Part shown: in pieces, positions 42,808-52,493 of the stretch
Layout: each line of letters opens with the position of its first letter
Position numbering within the stretch: position 1 is the stretch's first letter
Assembly: GCA_024403515.1 (NCBI GenBank)
Contig: JAKSRS010000004.1
Coordinates: forward strand, 1-64,000
Length of the DNA stretch: 64,000 bases
Direction of reading: 5' to 3'
DNA from: Lachnospiraceae bacterium
GTDB lineage: Bacteria; Bacillota; Clostridia; Lachnospirales; Lachnospiraceae
Made by a program: the position numbers and the translations under genes
The notes under the pieces: model-generated
The model's input: the letters and a program-made list of their open reading frames with translations, nothing else
Told to the model about the DNA's origin: nothing
Databases searched by the model: none

Positions 42808-44826
42808 CTATTTCTTCTGATAAAATGATGATACATAAGCGTAATCATTTCTTAAATCATAAATCTTATTTGTGTCCTTGACACCAATCGTGTTTTTAGA
42901 TACAAAATCTGTCAGTTTCTGCATGTACTCATCGCTTGTAATTGAGCCATCCGAAACCATTGTAAGTCCCAGTTCCCAGCTTGCAGTAAGCTTGGGTTTT
43001 AAAAGAGACGGAATGCTTCTTAATACTACACAGTAAATCATCTCACCCATCTGCGTAGGCGTAATTATCTGTGTTTTTTTATTTAAGTTAAGATACTCTA
43101 TAGTGATGAGTTTCTTTAAGATTTCAGCTCGAGTTGCAGAAGTTCCAATACCACTGCCCTTAATCTGAGCTCTTAAATCTTCATCATCAATTAACTGTCC
43201 GGCGTTTTCCATAGCAAGAATAAGAGAACCCGAATTATATCTTTTCGGAGGTGAAGTCTTGCCTTCCTTGATTTCAAAGTCAGATAAAGCAACCTTATTT
43301 CCTTTCTTTAGCCCTTCTATAAAAGCAAGACCTTCCTTGGAAAGTTTTGGTTCTTCTTCTTTGTCTTCGTTCTCTTCCGGTTCTTCTTTTTTCTTGGCAA
43401 AAGAATATTTCATGGAAGCAAGATAACCTTCCGACTGCATTACACGAATGTTGTAATAAAACTTCTCTTCGTTTCTATCGAGTACAAGCTGTACCTTTTT
43501 GTAAACAGCAGGCGGCAAAAATATCGCAAGAAATCTTCTGACTATAACTTCATAAACCTTCTTGGATCGATCCGATAAACTATTGTAGTTATTAAGGCCC
43601 TGACCGGTCGGAATAATAGCGTAGTGGTCAGTAATCTGCTTATCATTAGTATATTTAGAATTAGCTATACCCTTATATCCGTTCTTTTCTATGATATATG
43701 AAGCAATCTGCGAAACAGGTTCAAAATTTCTAAGACCTGATATATTTTTATTAATTTCTTTGGCTACAGCTGTCGAAAGAACACGTGCGTCGGTTCTGGG
43801 GTATGTGACCATTTTCTTTTCATACAATTCCTGTACAACGCCAAGTGTTTCATCAGGACTTATCTTAAATAGTTTGGAACATTCATTCTGAAGTTCCGCA
43901 AGGTTATAAAGTAAGGGCGGATTTTTTGTTTCCTTCTTGCTTTCTATACTGTCAACCGTTGCAGCGTAACCTTGTTCGCACGCAGGGTCCTTCATAAGTT
44001 CAACAAAGCCTTCTGCATCTTCTCTTTTAAGAAAACCGTTTTCTTTGTATAGCTTAGGTGATTGAAAATATTTACTCTTTTCAGTAACTCTCCATTCACC
44101 CTTGCATTTTGAATCTTCTATTGGAAGAATAGCATTAACTTTATAAAATGGAGTTTCAACGAATCTTCGAATTTCGTTTTCACGCTCTACTATCATACCA
44201 AGGACACAGGTCATAACGCGTCCGACAGATATGACAGCTTTGTCACGTTTCAAAAAATCCTTTACCGAGTATCCATATTTTAAAGTTAGAGCTCTTGAAA
44301 AGTTGATGCCCATAAGATAATCTTCTTTAGCTCTTAAATATGCTGCCTCCGAAAGATTATCATATTCGCTAAGATCTTTAGCCTCTTTAATACCTCTTAA
44401 AATTTCTTCTTCAGTCTGTGAATCAATCCAGACTCTTTTCTTGTTTTTACCACTAACCTGTGCCATTGAGTCTACAAGTCGGTAAATGTACTCTCCTTCA
44501 CGTCCTGAGTCGGTGCAGACATAAATAGTCTCAACATCCGGACGGTTAAGGAGTCCTTTAACAATTTCAAACTGTTTTTTTACTGACGGAATAACTTCAT
44601 ATTTGAAGTCGTTTGGAAGAAATGGAATGGTATCAAAAGACCATCTTCTATACTTTTCATCATAAACTTCCGGATAACTCATTGTAACAAGATGGCCAAC
44701 ACACCAGGTTACAATCGCTTCATCACACTCTAAATATCCATCTCTTCGAGACAGATTAAGCTTTAAAGCCTGCGCAAACTGTTGAGCGACGCTTGGCTTT
44801 TCGGCTATAAATAAATTCTTACCCAT
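42808..44826 (-). CDS. topB: DNA topoisomerase III
   Basis: Type IA topoisomerase, 672 aa. TOPRIM motifs are FIAEKPSVA and DSGREGEYI. The catalytic tyrosine is Tyr342 in VTYPRTDARVLS, and GIGTSATRAEILKKL follows. The C-terminus lacks zinc-finger motifs. An acidic, lysine-rich insert (KKEEPEENEDKEEEPK) interrupts the C-terminal third. It is followed by the beta-helix gene. Confidence 0.93.
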   Translation of the reverse strand: MGKNLFIAEKPSVAQQFAQALKLNLSRRDGYLECDEAIVTWCVGHLVTMSYPEVYDEKYRRWSFDTIPFLPNDFKYEVIPSVKKQFEIVKGLLNRPDVETIYVCTDSGREGEYIYRLVDSMAQVSGKNKKRVWIDSQTEEEILRGIKEAKDLSEYDNLSEAAYLRAKEDYLMGINFSRALTLKYGYSVKDFLKRDKAVISVGRVMTCVLGMIVERENEIRRFVETPFYKVNAILPIEDSKCKGEWRVTEKSKYFQSPKLYKENGFLKREDAEGFVELMKDPACEQGYAATVDSIESKKETKNPPLLYNLAELQNECSKLFKISPDETLGVVQELYEKKMVTYPRTDARVLSTAVAKEINKNISGLRNFEPVSQIASYIIEKNGYKGIANSKYTNDKQITDHYAIIPTGQGLNNYNSLSDRSKKVYEVIVRRFLAIFLPPAVYKKVQLVLDRNEEKFYYNIRVMQSEGYLASMKYSFAKKKEEPEENEDKEEEPKLSKEGLAFIEGLKKGNKVALSDFEIKEGKTSPPKRYNSGSLILAMENAGQLIDDEDLRAQIKGSGIGTSATRAEILKKLITIEYLNLNKKTQIITPTQMGEMIYCVVLRSIPSLLKPKLTASWELGLTMVSDGSITSDEYMQKLTDFVSKNTIGVKDTNKIYDLRNDYAYVSSFYQKK

Positions 44827-44860
44827 TTAAATCCTTTACTGCTAAACCAAATTTCAGCTT

Positions 44861-46228
44861 TTAAAACATATTATCCAATAAAACCAGGTTAATTCCACTT
44901 CTAACCTTTCCTTCAAGCGTCAACTTTTCATCAAATCTTCCAACAGTGAAAAGATAAACGTTATCAGTACTTAACTTAGCTTTCTTGGCGCAATAAAGCA
45001 TCCACTCATAGTCATCATAGGATAACAGAGGTTTATCAAAAATGCATAAACCAAGAATACTTTCTTTATTTTCACATAATCCAACAATATCAATAGTTCC
45101 GGGTTTACCGACCCATGTTCCAAAAGACTCAACTTCATATGCAAGTCTTCCCTTTTGGTTCTGCTTTTCCAAATACTCTAAACAGATTTCATTAAAATAT
45201 TTACCTGCGAAAGATTTCAATGAAGGAAATACAATCGTCTTGTAAAACTCTTCCGCGGATAACTCAATTAATTCACTTGAGTATTTGTACATAAATGTCA
45301 TATAAAAATCAAGGAAATGATTATTTAAATCATAAATACCCTTTTGAGCAAATTCATTACCTTCAGTCTCAACATTAAAAACCTTCTTAACCAGTTCAAG
45401 TTCAATAAGATTCTTTAAATAAACAGAAACCTTGCTTCTTACAAATAAAGTATGCTCGCAAATTTCCAGTAATTTATTCTTGCCTTCACTTAAAGCTGAC
45501 AAAATAGTTGAATAAACAGATGTTTCTCTTAGTTCATTATTGATTAGTCTTTCACCATAATTATATAAATAGGCATTAGGCAAAAGAATGTTATTAATAA
45601 TATTGTCCTTTAATGAAAGCCTTTCATCAAAACAATTCCAAAGGCCTGGAAATCCACCTAAAATAGCCCAGATATAAGCACATTCCTCAGTTGAATAATG
45701 AGGAAAATACTCTTTAAGATCAGAAAAAGTAAGCTCTTTAATCTTTAAAAATCCGGATAGTTCAAAAGCAGCCTCTCCAATCTTTTGTACCATTTGATTT
45801 TCAACAAATGATACTGACGAAGAAACTAAAATTACCAGATATTCCTGATTATTCCATGAATTATGAACAAAAGAAATAAGCTCGTCCATAAAGGTAGGAC
45901 AAGATTTAATTATATTCTGAAACTCATCAAAGACGATAACTTTCTTTTGCGAATGCTCCTGATTAAATGTTGCAAATATTTCAGGAAACTCAGGGTATTT
46001 TAAAGTTCTGATACCTTTCTTGGCAAGCCACTGACCCATTTTGTACTTCTGCTCACGTTCACAGGCAGGCTGAGCACAATAATAAAACCCAGGCTTGTCC
46101 TGCATGAATTCCTTGACAAGGGCACTCTTACCCACATTAAGTTCACCATATAGAACAAGAATCTGAGAATTATTTCGGTCGTAATATGTATTTAAAGATT
46201 TAATCTCCGAATTTCTTCCTAATAGCAT
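44861..46228 (-). CDS. AAA-type ATPase with DUF234-like C-terminus
   Basis: A 455-aa protein of the family of stand-alone ATPases often annotated ATP-binding protein (ArCR/DUF234). Walker A is GELNVGKS (28-35), Walker B is KVIVFDEFQNI (Asp101-Glu102), followed by a winged-helix part and a C-terminal PD-(D/E)XK-like domain (GTIDIVGLCENKESILGLCIFDK). Such proteins may be mobile-element-linked or regulatory. It lies 12 nt after the GGDEF-EAL gene. Role unknown. Confidence 0.8.
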   Translation of the reverse strand: MLLGRNSEIKSLNTYYDRNNSQILVLYGELNVGKSALVKEFMQDKPGFYYCAQPACEREQKYKMGQWLAKKGIRTLKYPEFPEIFATFNQEHSQKKVIVFDEFQNIIKSCPTFMDELISFVHNSWNNQEYLVILVSSSVSFVENQMVQKIGEAAFELSGFLKIKELTFSDLKEYFPHYSTEECAYIWAILGGFPGLWNCFDERLSLKDNIINNILLPNAYLYNYGERLINNELRETSVYSTILSALSEGKNKLLEICEHTLFVRSKVSVYLKNLIELELVKKVFNVETEGNEFAQKGIYDLNNHFLDFYMTFMYKYSSELIELSAEEFYKTIVFPSLKSFAGKYFNEICLEYLEKQNQKGRLAYEVESFGTWVGKPGTIDIVGLCENKESILGLCIFDKPLLSYDDYEWMLYCAKKAKLSTDNVYLFTVGRFDEKLTLEGKVRSGINLVLLDNMF

Positions 46229-46240
46229 ATAATCCCCTTG

Positions 46241-47959
46241 TTAAATAAGACGAAGTAACAAATCCTCAATTGCATCATAAGTCATGGGCTTTCCTAAGAA
46301 ATATCCCTGAATAAGATCGCAGGACATATCCTTTAATGCTTCAAACTGCTCGTTTGTCTCGACACCCTCAGCTACTATTTCGTATCCAAGTTTCTTGGAA
46401 AGATAAATAATAGTTTCTGTAATAATCTTGGATGATTCATCATCAACGAGTGAGTCAATAAAGCTCTTATCAATCTTAAGTGTGTCAACCGGAAGTTTCT
46501 TTAAATAAGAAAGTGATGAATAACCGGTTCCAAAATCATCAATTGAAACCTTCACACCATAATCTCTAAGTTCTTCCATCTTGGCAGTAACAGAATTAAA
46601 GTCTTCTATTAAAACAGATTCTGTTATTTCGATTTCAAGTTCACTGGCAGGCATTTCATACTTTTTAAGTACTCCTATTACCTTGCTGACAAAATCCTGT
46701 CTTCTGTACTGAATAGCAGAAATATTAATGGAAAGAATCATATCAAAATCAAATTTAGCTTTCCATTCCATGTGCGCTTTAATGGCCTGTTCTAAAACCC
46801 AGTCACCAATTGCCACTATCGAGCCATTTTTCTCTGCAATAGGAATAAATACTGCAGGACTTATGAACTGCCCTTCGCTGTTCCATCTGATTAAAGTCTC
46901 AACTCCTCTTAATCTTTTAGAATCAGCAAAATACTGCGGCTGGAAATTTAAAGAAAAGTCCATGTTTCTAACCGCATCTTTTAATTTTCTTTCAATATTT
47001 ACGTTATTTATGAACTCATTCATTAGTGACTTATCATAAAAACGAAGTGTGCCTCTTTCAGTGTCTTTTGCTTTAAAAAGAACGATTTCAGCACAATTTA
47101 CAAGCTGAAGCGGATTATCAGATGCTTCAGGATATTCTGCAACACCGCAGGTTACAGATAATAAAACTTCATTGTTATCTGTAAGCACCATTGGCTTTTT
47201 AAGATATTCCATAAGTGTGTCGTATATATAATCAACTGATCTGTTTCCTATAGGTTCATAGATTGCCAAAGCAAAGAAATCGCCATCAAATCTTGAGCCG
47301 ATAACGTTATCACCTAAGAAACCTTTTATAAACAGACCAAGGTTTTGTACAACTTCATCGCCTGTTAAAATACCCATACCATCGTTAATTTTGTGAAACT
47401 CGTCAATATCAACAAGTAAAACACTTACAACGGCATTTTCTTTTTCGGCTTTAGTTATAAAATCACCTAATTTGGTTATAAAGTAATTTCTGTTATATAA
47501 CCCGGTAAGAGAATCATAATATGCCATATAAGTAAGTTCTTCCTTATAGTCATGCATCTTTGTAATGTCTCTAAAGGCAATGATTTTAACAGCCGCGGTG
47601 TCGTCGCTGTTTAAAGATACTGAAGTATGAATCTCTACCCATTGTTTTTTGTTATAAATAGGAATTTCAATTAAAGATTCTTTCTTTCCATCTCTTTCAG
47701 GAAAGAAAGCTCTTCCGGCAACTTCTTTGTAGTCGTCATCTATCACACTCATTAATGATCTAAGATCACTCAATTCGTTGGGACGAAAACCAAAGAATTC
47801 GTCCCAACGACCTAATGTTTTAACTACATTTAGTTGCGGCTGAATATAGATAAATGCTCTATTCGACTGTTCGCATAAAGCTCTGTACATGCTTTCATCT
47901 GCAGAAATCTTCTGATTCATGGCAGTAAGCAAATCGACTTGATATCTAAGATCATCCAT
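46241..47959 (-). CDS. PAS-GGDEF-EAL protein with degenerate GGDEF
   Basis: A 572-aa cytoplasmic signalling protein. A PAS-like N-terminus (about 20-130) is followed by a GGDEF domain whose signature reads DGDFF at 225-229, so cyclase activity is unlikely. The EAL domain is intact: ETLIRW (354-359), DDFGTGYSS (474-482), EGVE (531-534) and QGYFLGKP. It is thus predicted to be a cyclic-di-GMP phosphodiesterase, perhaps with GTP-sensing by the degenerate domain, as known for similar composites. No membrane segment is seen. Confidence 0.9.
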   Translation of the reverse strand: MDDLRYQVDLLTAMNQKISADESMYRALCEQSNRAFIYIQPQLNVVKTLGRWDEFFGFRPNELSDLRSLMSVIDDDYKEVAGRAFFPERDGKKESLIEIPIYNKKQWVEIHTSVSLNSDDTAAVKIIAFRDITKMHDYKEELTYMAYYDSLTGLYNRNYFITKLGDFITKAEKENAVVSVLLVDIDEFHKINDGMGILTGDEVVQNLGLFIKGFLGDNVIGSRFDGDFFALAIYEPIGNRSVDYIYDTLMEYLKKPMVLTDNNEVLLSVTCGVAEYPEASDNPLQLVNCAEIVLFKAKDTERGTLRFYDKSLMNEFINNVNIERKLKDAVRNMDFSLNFQPQYFADSKRLRGVETLIRWNSEGQFISPAVFIPIAEKNGSIVAIGDWVLEQAIKAHMEWKAKFDFDMILSINISAIQYRRQDFVSKVIGVLKKYEMPASELEIEITESVLIEDFNSVTAKMEELRDYGVKVSIDDFGTGYSSLSYLKKLPVDTLKIDKSFIDSLVDDESSKIITETIIYLSKKLGYEIVAEGVETNEQFEALKDMSCDLIQGYFLGKPMTYDAIEDLLLRLI

Positions 47960-48010
47960 AAATAATATGCCCCTTAAAAAATACTCTTTAATATCCCCTA
48001 ATACAAAGAG

Positions 48011-49096
48011 CTATTTTGCGCTAATGTAACCCTGTGCTTTTAATAATTCAGCGCATAATACAGCACCGCCTGCTGCACCACGAACAGTGTTATGTGAAAG
48101 TCCAACAAACTTATAATCATAAACTGTATCTTCACGAAGACGTCCGATAGAAACGCCCATTCCGTTTTCAAAATCAACGTCAGCCTTAACCTGAGGACGA
48201 TTGTCTTCTTCAAGATACTGAATGAATGTCTTAGGAGCTGAAGGAAGACCAAATTCCTGAGGTGCACCCTTAGCATTTCTTAAACATTCGATAAGCTGTT
48301 CTTTTGTGGGTTTCTTCTTAAATTTAACGAATACAGCCGCTGTATGTCCGTTTAAAACAGGTACTCTGATACACTGTGTTGTAATCACAAGACCGTCTTT
48401 CTTAACGATTTCGCCATCTTTTAATGTACCAAGAATTCTTAAAGGTTCCTGTTCACTCTTTTCCTCTTCACCACCGATGTAAGGAATAACGTTTTCAATC
48501 ATTTCAGGCCAATCCTTGAAAGTCTTACCAGCACCTGAAATTGCCTGATATGTTGTAGCAACAACTTCATAAGGCTCAAATTCACTCCAAGCCCAAAGAC
48601 AAGGTGTGTAGCTCTGGATTGAGCAGTTAGGCTTAACGCAGATGAAGCCTCTCTTTGTTCCAAGGCGTTCCTTCTGCGTTTCAATCAATGCTGTGTGGTT
48701 AGAATTGATTTCAGGAATAATCATTGGAACATCCTTTGTCCAACGATGAGCTGAGTTATTAGAAACAACAGGAGTTTCTGTCTTAGCATATTCTTCTTCA
48801 ATAGCCTTGATTTCTTCTTTAGTCATATCTACAGCACTAAATACAAAATCAACATTAGCTGCTACATTTTTTACATCTGTTACATCCATAACAACAATAT
48901 TCTTAACAGCTTCAGGCATGGGAGTTGTCATCTTCCATCTTCCACCTACAGCTTCTTCATATGTCTTTCCTGCTGATCTGGGGCTTGCTGCGATTGTTGT
49001 TACTTCAAACCAGGGATGATTCTCAAGTAAAGAAATAAATCTCTGGCCAACCATTCCGGTACCACCGAGGATACCAACTCTCAATTTGTTACTCAT
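48011..49096 (-). CDS. asd: Aspartate-semialdehyde dehydrogenase (archaeal/fungal-type)
   Basis: Makes aspartate semialdehyde for lysine, threonine and methionine, 361 aa. GGTGMVGQRF is the NADP loop; catalytic Cys158 is in KPNCSIQSY; GHTAAVFVKF includes the active-site His. The PNCSIQ context and length point to the archaeal/fungal branch and not to the common bacterial PNCSTI type. It starts 2 nt after argH, so it is in the argH transcript. Confidence 0.94.
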   Translation of the reverse strand: MSNKLRVGILGGTGMVGQRFISLLENHPWFEVTTIAASPRSAGKTYEEAVGGRWKMTTPMPEAVKNIVVMDVTDVKNVAANVDFVFSAVDMTKEEIKAIEEEYAKTETPVVSNNSAHRWTKDVPMIIPEINSNHTALIETQKERLGTKRGFICVKPNCSIQSYTPCLWAWSEFEPYEVVATTYQAISGAGKTFKDWPEMIENVIPYIGGEEEKSEQEPLRILGTLKDGEIVKKDGLVITTQCIRVPVLNGHTAAVFVKFKKKPTKEQLIECLRNAKGAPQEFGLPSAPKTFIQYLEEDNRPQVKADVDFENGMGVSIGRLREDTVYDYKFVGLSHNTVRGAAGGAVLCAELLKAQGYISAK

Positions 49097-49098
49097 AA

Positions 49099-50496
49099 CT
49101 AGTCCTCTACTTTCTTAGTTGTTAATTCAAGGTATTCCTTATTTATTGAAATGACTGTCTTCATTGCTTCGATACCCGGAGCTCCGATTGTAAGTCTCTT
49201 TTCAACGCAGGTTTTAAGTGAAATTGCATCGTAAATATCTTCATCAAACAATTCACTAAACTCTTTTAACTCTTCAATCTTTAAATCATCAATTGAACAG
49301 TCCTTATCAATGCATGCAAGTACAAGTCTTCCGATAACTGAATGGGCATCTCTAAAAGGCATACCCTTCTTTACAAGGTAATCAGCAGCATCAGTTGCGT
49401 TAGTAAAACCTTTTGTTGCTGACTGAGCCATGTTATCAGATAAAAACTTAGTAGTTGAAAGCATTCCTGTAAAAAGAACGATGCAATTATTAACTGTATC
49501 TATAGCATCGAAGGTCATTTCCTTGTCTTCCTGCATATCTTTATTATATGCAAGCGGAATTCCCTTCATTGTTGTAAGCATCGAAGTTAAAGCACCATAT
49601 ACACGACCAGTCTTGCCTCTTACAAGCTCAGCAATATCAGGATTTTTCTTCTGAGGCATAATTGATGAACCGGTTGAATAAGCATCATCAAGTTCAATAA
49701 ATCTGTACTCATTAGAATTCCAGATAATCATTTCTTCGCAGAAACGGCTTAAATGCATCATGATAATAGATAAAGCAGCAAGAAATTCCAAAACATAGTC
49801 TCTATCCGAAACAGAATCCATGCTGTTTAATGTAGGACCGTAAAATCCAAGAAGCTCAGAAACCATATTTCTGTCAAGAGGATATGTGGTTCCAGCTAAA
49901 GCACCTGCTCCTAAAGGACAGTAATTAGCTCTTTCATATATGTCAGAAAGTCTTAATCTGTCTCTTTTAAACATTTCAAAATATGCACCCATATGATGAG
50001 CAAGTGTAACCGGCTGAGCCTTCTGAAGATGAGTAAAGCCAGGCATATATGTTTCAATGTTATTTTCCATAACATCAAGAATAACTGTTAAAAGCGAAGC
50101 TAAACATGCATCTGTATTCATAATTGAATCACGAATATATAAACGCATATCTAATGCAACCTGATCATTACGGCTTCTTCCTGTATGAAGTTTCTTTCCG
50201 GCATCACCGATTCTATCAATAAGATTAGCTTCCATAAAAGAATGAATATCTTCATATTCATCAGTTATAACAAGCTTTCCACTGTGAACATCATCAATAA
50301 TCGAATATAAGCCTTCAATAATTTTGCTACCTTCTTCAGCTGTGATAATACCAGTCTTGGCAAGCATTTTAGTATGCGCAATTGAACCGGTTACATCACA
50401 GTCAGCAAGACGTTTATCAAAATTAATGGAAGCATTAAACTGATATACTAACTTGTCGGTTTCTTTAGTAAACCTTCCGCCCCACAACTGTGCCAT
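49099..50496 (-). CDS. argH: Argininosuccinate lyase
   Basis: Last step of arginine synthesis, 465 aa. The fumarase/lyase signature GSSIMPQKKNPD and the start LWGGRF are clear. The RBS AGGAG lies before the ATG at 50496. It leads the argH-asd unit from the promoter at 50531-50559. argG is not in the window. Confidence 0.96.
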   Translation of the reverse strand: MAQLWGGRFTKETDKLVYQFNASINFDKRLADCDVTGSIAHTKMLAKTGIITAEEGSKIIEGLYSIIDDVHSGKLVITDEYEDIHSFMEANLIDRIGDAGKKLHTGRSRNDQVALDMRLYIRDSIMNTDACLASLLTVILDVMENNIETYMPGFTHLQKAQPVTLAHHMGAYFEMFKRDRLRLSDIYERANYCPLGAGALAGTTYPLDRNMVSELLGFYGPTLNSMDSVSDRDYVLEFLAALSIIMMHLSRFCEEMIIWNSNEYRFIELDDAYSTGSSIMPQKKNPDIAELVRGKTGRVYGALTSMLTTMKGIPLAYNKDMQEDKEMTFDAIDTVNNCIVLFTGMLSTTKFLSDNMAQSATKGFTNATDAADYLVKKGMPFRDAHSVIGRLVLACIDKDCSIDDLKIEELKEFSELFDEDIYDAISLKTCVEKRLTIGAPGIEAMKTVISINKEYLELTTKKVED

Positions 50497-50530
50497 GAGC
50501 TTCTCCTATTCGTTTGTCAAATTTAGATTT

Positions 50531-50559
50531 AAGATACCATAATATGCCATTAATTTCAA
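50531..50559 (-). promoter_or_regulatory. Sigma-A promoter of argH-asd
   Basis: TTGAAA (50554-50559), a 17-bp spacer and TATCTT (50531-50536) with extended TGG. Confidence 0.65.
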
Positions 50560-50644
50560 CAAATTATTGGAACTTATCTTATATAAAATAACTAATTATT
50601 CATGGTTTGTAAATAAAAATTTATTCTTTCTTTTGCCTGATAAT

Positions 50645-50674
50645 AAAAAAGGCCTTAAGATTCATCTTAAGGCC
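50645..50674 (-). terminator. Intrinsic terminator of tRNA-Thr
   Basis: GGCCTTAAGA and its complement (10 bp, small loop) followed by T6 on the minus strand. Confidence 0.9.
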
Positions 50675-50677
50675 AAA

Positions 50678-50750
<73 letters not shown>

Positions 50751-50768
50751 TTATTTACAACAGAGATT

Positions 50769-50797
50769 ATTATATAGTTTCAAATATCTTTTGACAA
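50769..50797 (-). promoter_or_regulatory. Sigma-A promoter of tRNA-Thr
   Basis: TTGTCA (50792-50797), a 17-bp spacer and TATAAT (50769-50774), directly after the DUF1015 gene. Confidence 0.8.
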
Positions 50798-50813
50798 GAC
50801 CTAAAGAAAATAT

Positions 50814-52049
50814 CTAAATCTCATGTATAAATAGTCCACTTCTAAGCTTAGGTTCAAACCAGGTTGATTTAGGAGGCATTAATAAGCCTGCATCAGCTAC
50901 ATTAAAAAGTTCTTCTATGGATGTCGGATACATGGAAAATGCAACTTTGGCATCTATTGTCATACGTCTTTTCAATTCCTTAACTCCACGAATACCACCA
51001 ACAAAATCAATTCTGTTATTTGTCTTAGGATCATCTATTCCAAGTACCGGTCCCAAAATATTATCCTGAAGTATTGAAACATCAAGCCCCTTTATAGGAT
51101 CTTCAGACTTGTAGGCATCCTTAATTTCAAGAACATATTCCTCATCTTTAAGAAGCATAAAGATCTGCCCCTTGTGATTGGGTTTTGCTTCGTCATAAGG
51201 CTTTTTAGATACTTCAAAAACTTCCTTGATCTTATCAAGAAATGTTTCTTCATCAAGACCATTTAAATCCTTGACGATTCGGTTATAATCCATAATCATC
51301 AGTTCTGAATCAGGAAATGCGACTGATAAAAAGAAATTATACTCAGCACTCTCATCTATGACCTTGGCCTCTTCTCTTCGCATCATTGAAACCTTGGCAG
51401 CCGAGGCGCATCTGTGATGACCATCTGCAATGTACATTGCATCTTTTTGTGCAAATGCTTTGGTTATACATTCTATCTCATTTTCATCGTCAATAATCCA
51501 GCTGGTATGTTTAATACCATCGTCTGATATAAAAGAGTAAGCAGGTTCTTTTTCTTTGGTTCTTCTAAAAATCTCTGCTATATTTTCATCGTTTCTGAAA
51601 GCAAGAAAGATTGGACCTGTCTGAGCTGATGTAACATTAACGTGATTAATACGATCCACTTCTTTGTCAGCTCTTGTATTTTCATGCTTTTTAATAACAT
51701 TGTTCATATAATCCAGAACACTTGCAGTGCAAACAAGACCGGTCTGGGCTCTGCCATCCATAACCTGTTCATAAAGATAATAATTGGCTTTATTATCTGT
51801 GGCAAAAGAACCTTCTTCTTTCATTCTTTCAAGAATCTCTTTGGCTTTTATGTATACAATGGGATCATAGGTATCAACAGAATCATCGAACTGAGTTTCA
51901 GCTCTGTCAATGTTTAAAAAAGAAAGTGGATTATTAGCTACAACCTCTTTGGCTTCTTTTCTATTGTAAACATCATAAGGAAGTGCCGCGATTTTATCTT
52001 CAAGTCCTTTTTTAGGTCTTAATGCTTTAAATGGTTTAATTAGGGCCAT
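50814..52049 (-). CDS. DUF1015 family protein
   Basis: A 411-aa cytoplasmic protein of the DUF1015 family. Landmarks are LIKPFKALRPKKG near the start and the ADGHHRCASAA motif, reminiscent of ParB/sulfiredoxin-type phosphotransfer folds. The start is the ATG at 52047-52049 with AAAGGAGATACC upstream. In many clostridia it is linked to serA and serC, as here (52494-54739), but a role in serine metabolism is only inferred. It is divergent from the 93-aa gene. Confidence 0.85.
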   Translation of the reverse strand: MALIKPFKALRPKKGLEDKIAALPYDVYNRKEAKEVVANNPLSFLNIDRAETQFDDSVDTYDPIVYIKAKEILERMKEEGSFATDNKANYYLYEQVMDGRAQTGLVCTASVLDYMNNVIKKHENTRADKEVDRINHVNVTSAQTGPIFLAFRNDENIAEIFRRTKEKEPAYSFISDDGIKHTSWIIDDENEIECITKAFAQKDAMYIADGHHRCASAAKVSMMRREEAKVIDESAEYNFFLSVAFPDSELMIMDYNRIVKDLNGLDEETFLDKIKEVFEVSKKPYDEAKPNHKGQIFMLLKDEEYVLEIKDAYKSEDPIKGLDVSILQDNILGPVLGIDDPKTNNRIDFVGGIRGVKELKRRMTIDAKVAFSMYPTSIEELFNVADAGLLMPPKSTWFEPKLRSGLFIHEI

Positions 52050-52149
52050 GGTATCTCCTTTTGTACAATTTACTTTATTAAAATAATTCACAAGTCATTA
52101 TAAAGGTGCTAAACTACATATTATATATTTCTAAATGAGAGGCAACAAT

Positions 52150-52431
52150 ATGGATAAAGAACTAAAATACATTTATGACAAAGTTTGTGAATTTGCAGAA
52201 TCCGCACTTGACGGTATTGATCCCGAAAAAACACAGGTTTCTTTTCAGTTAGAGAAATTAAAACCTGTTATGATTACTCTTTCAGAGGAATTAAAAATTC
52301 CTGTAGAAGATGTTTTCATCAAATACATGGATGCCGCAAGTGAAGCAAGCGTAGTAAACGAGCGCAAGTTCCAGTCAACCGTTGGCGAAATGTCTAAATA
52401 CGGCGATCCTATGCAGTTTGAAAAATTCTAA
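52150..52431 (+). CDS. Small acidic protein of unknown function
   Basis: A 93-aa, helical, acidic protein (starts MDKELKYIYDKVCEFAESALDG) with no known motif and no membrane segment. The ATG at 52150 follows GAGAGG at 7 nt. It is a single-gene unit ending at a bidirectional terminator. Confidence 0.65.
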   Translation: MDKELKYIYDKVCEFAESALDGIDPEKTQVSFQLEKLKPVMITLSEELKIPVEDVFIKYMDAASEASVVNERKFQSTVGEMSKYGDPMQFEKF

Positions 52432-52463
52432 AAACTAAAATTCAAATTTAATAAGTAAAATAA

Positions 52464-52490
52464 AAGGCCATCATATGATGGCCTTCTTTT
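52464..52490. terminator. Bidirectional terminator between the 93-aa gene and serA
   Basis: A perfect 22-bp palindrome (AAGGCCATCAT and its complement) with CTTTTT on the plus side and TTTTA on the minus side. Confidence 0.85.
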
Positions 52491-52493
52491 TGG

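Noticed and set aside
44861..46228. Defence-system ATPase
   Set aside because: The DUF234-type ATPase is isolated, with no nuclease, toxin or mobile gene beside it; the neighbours are topoisomerase III and a GGDEF-EAL gene.
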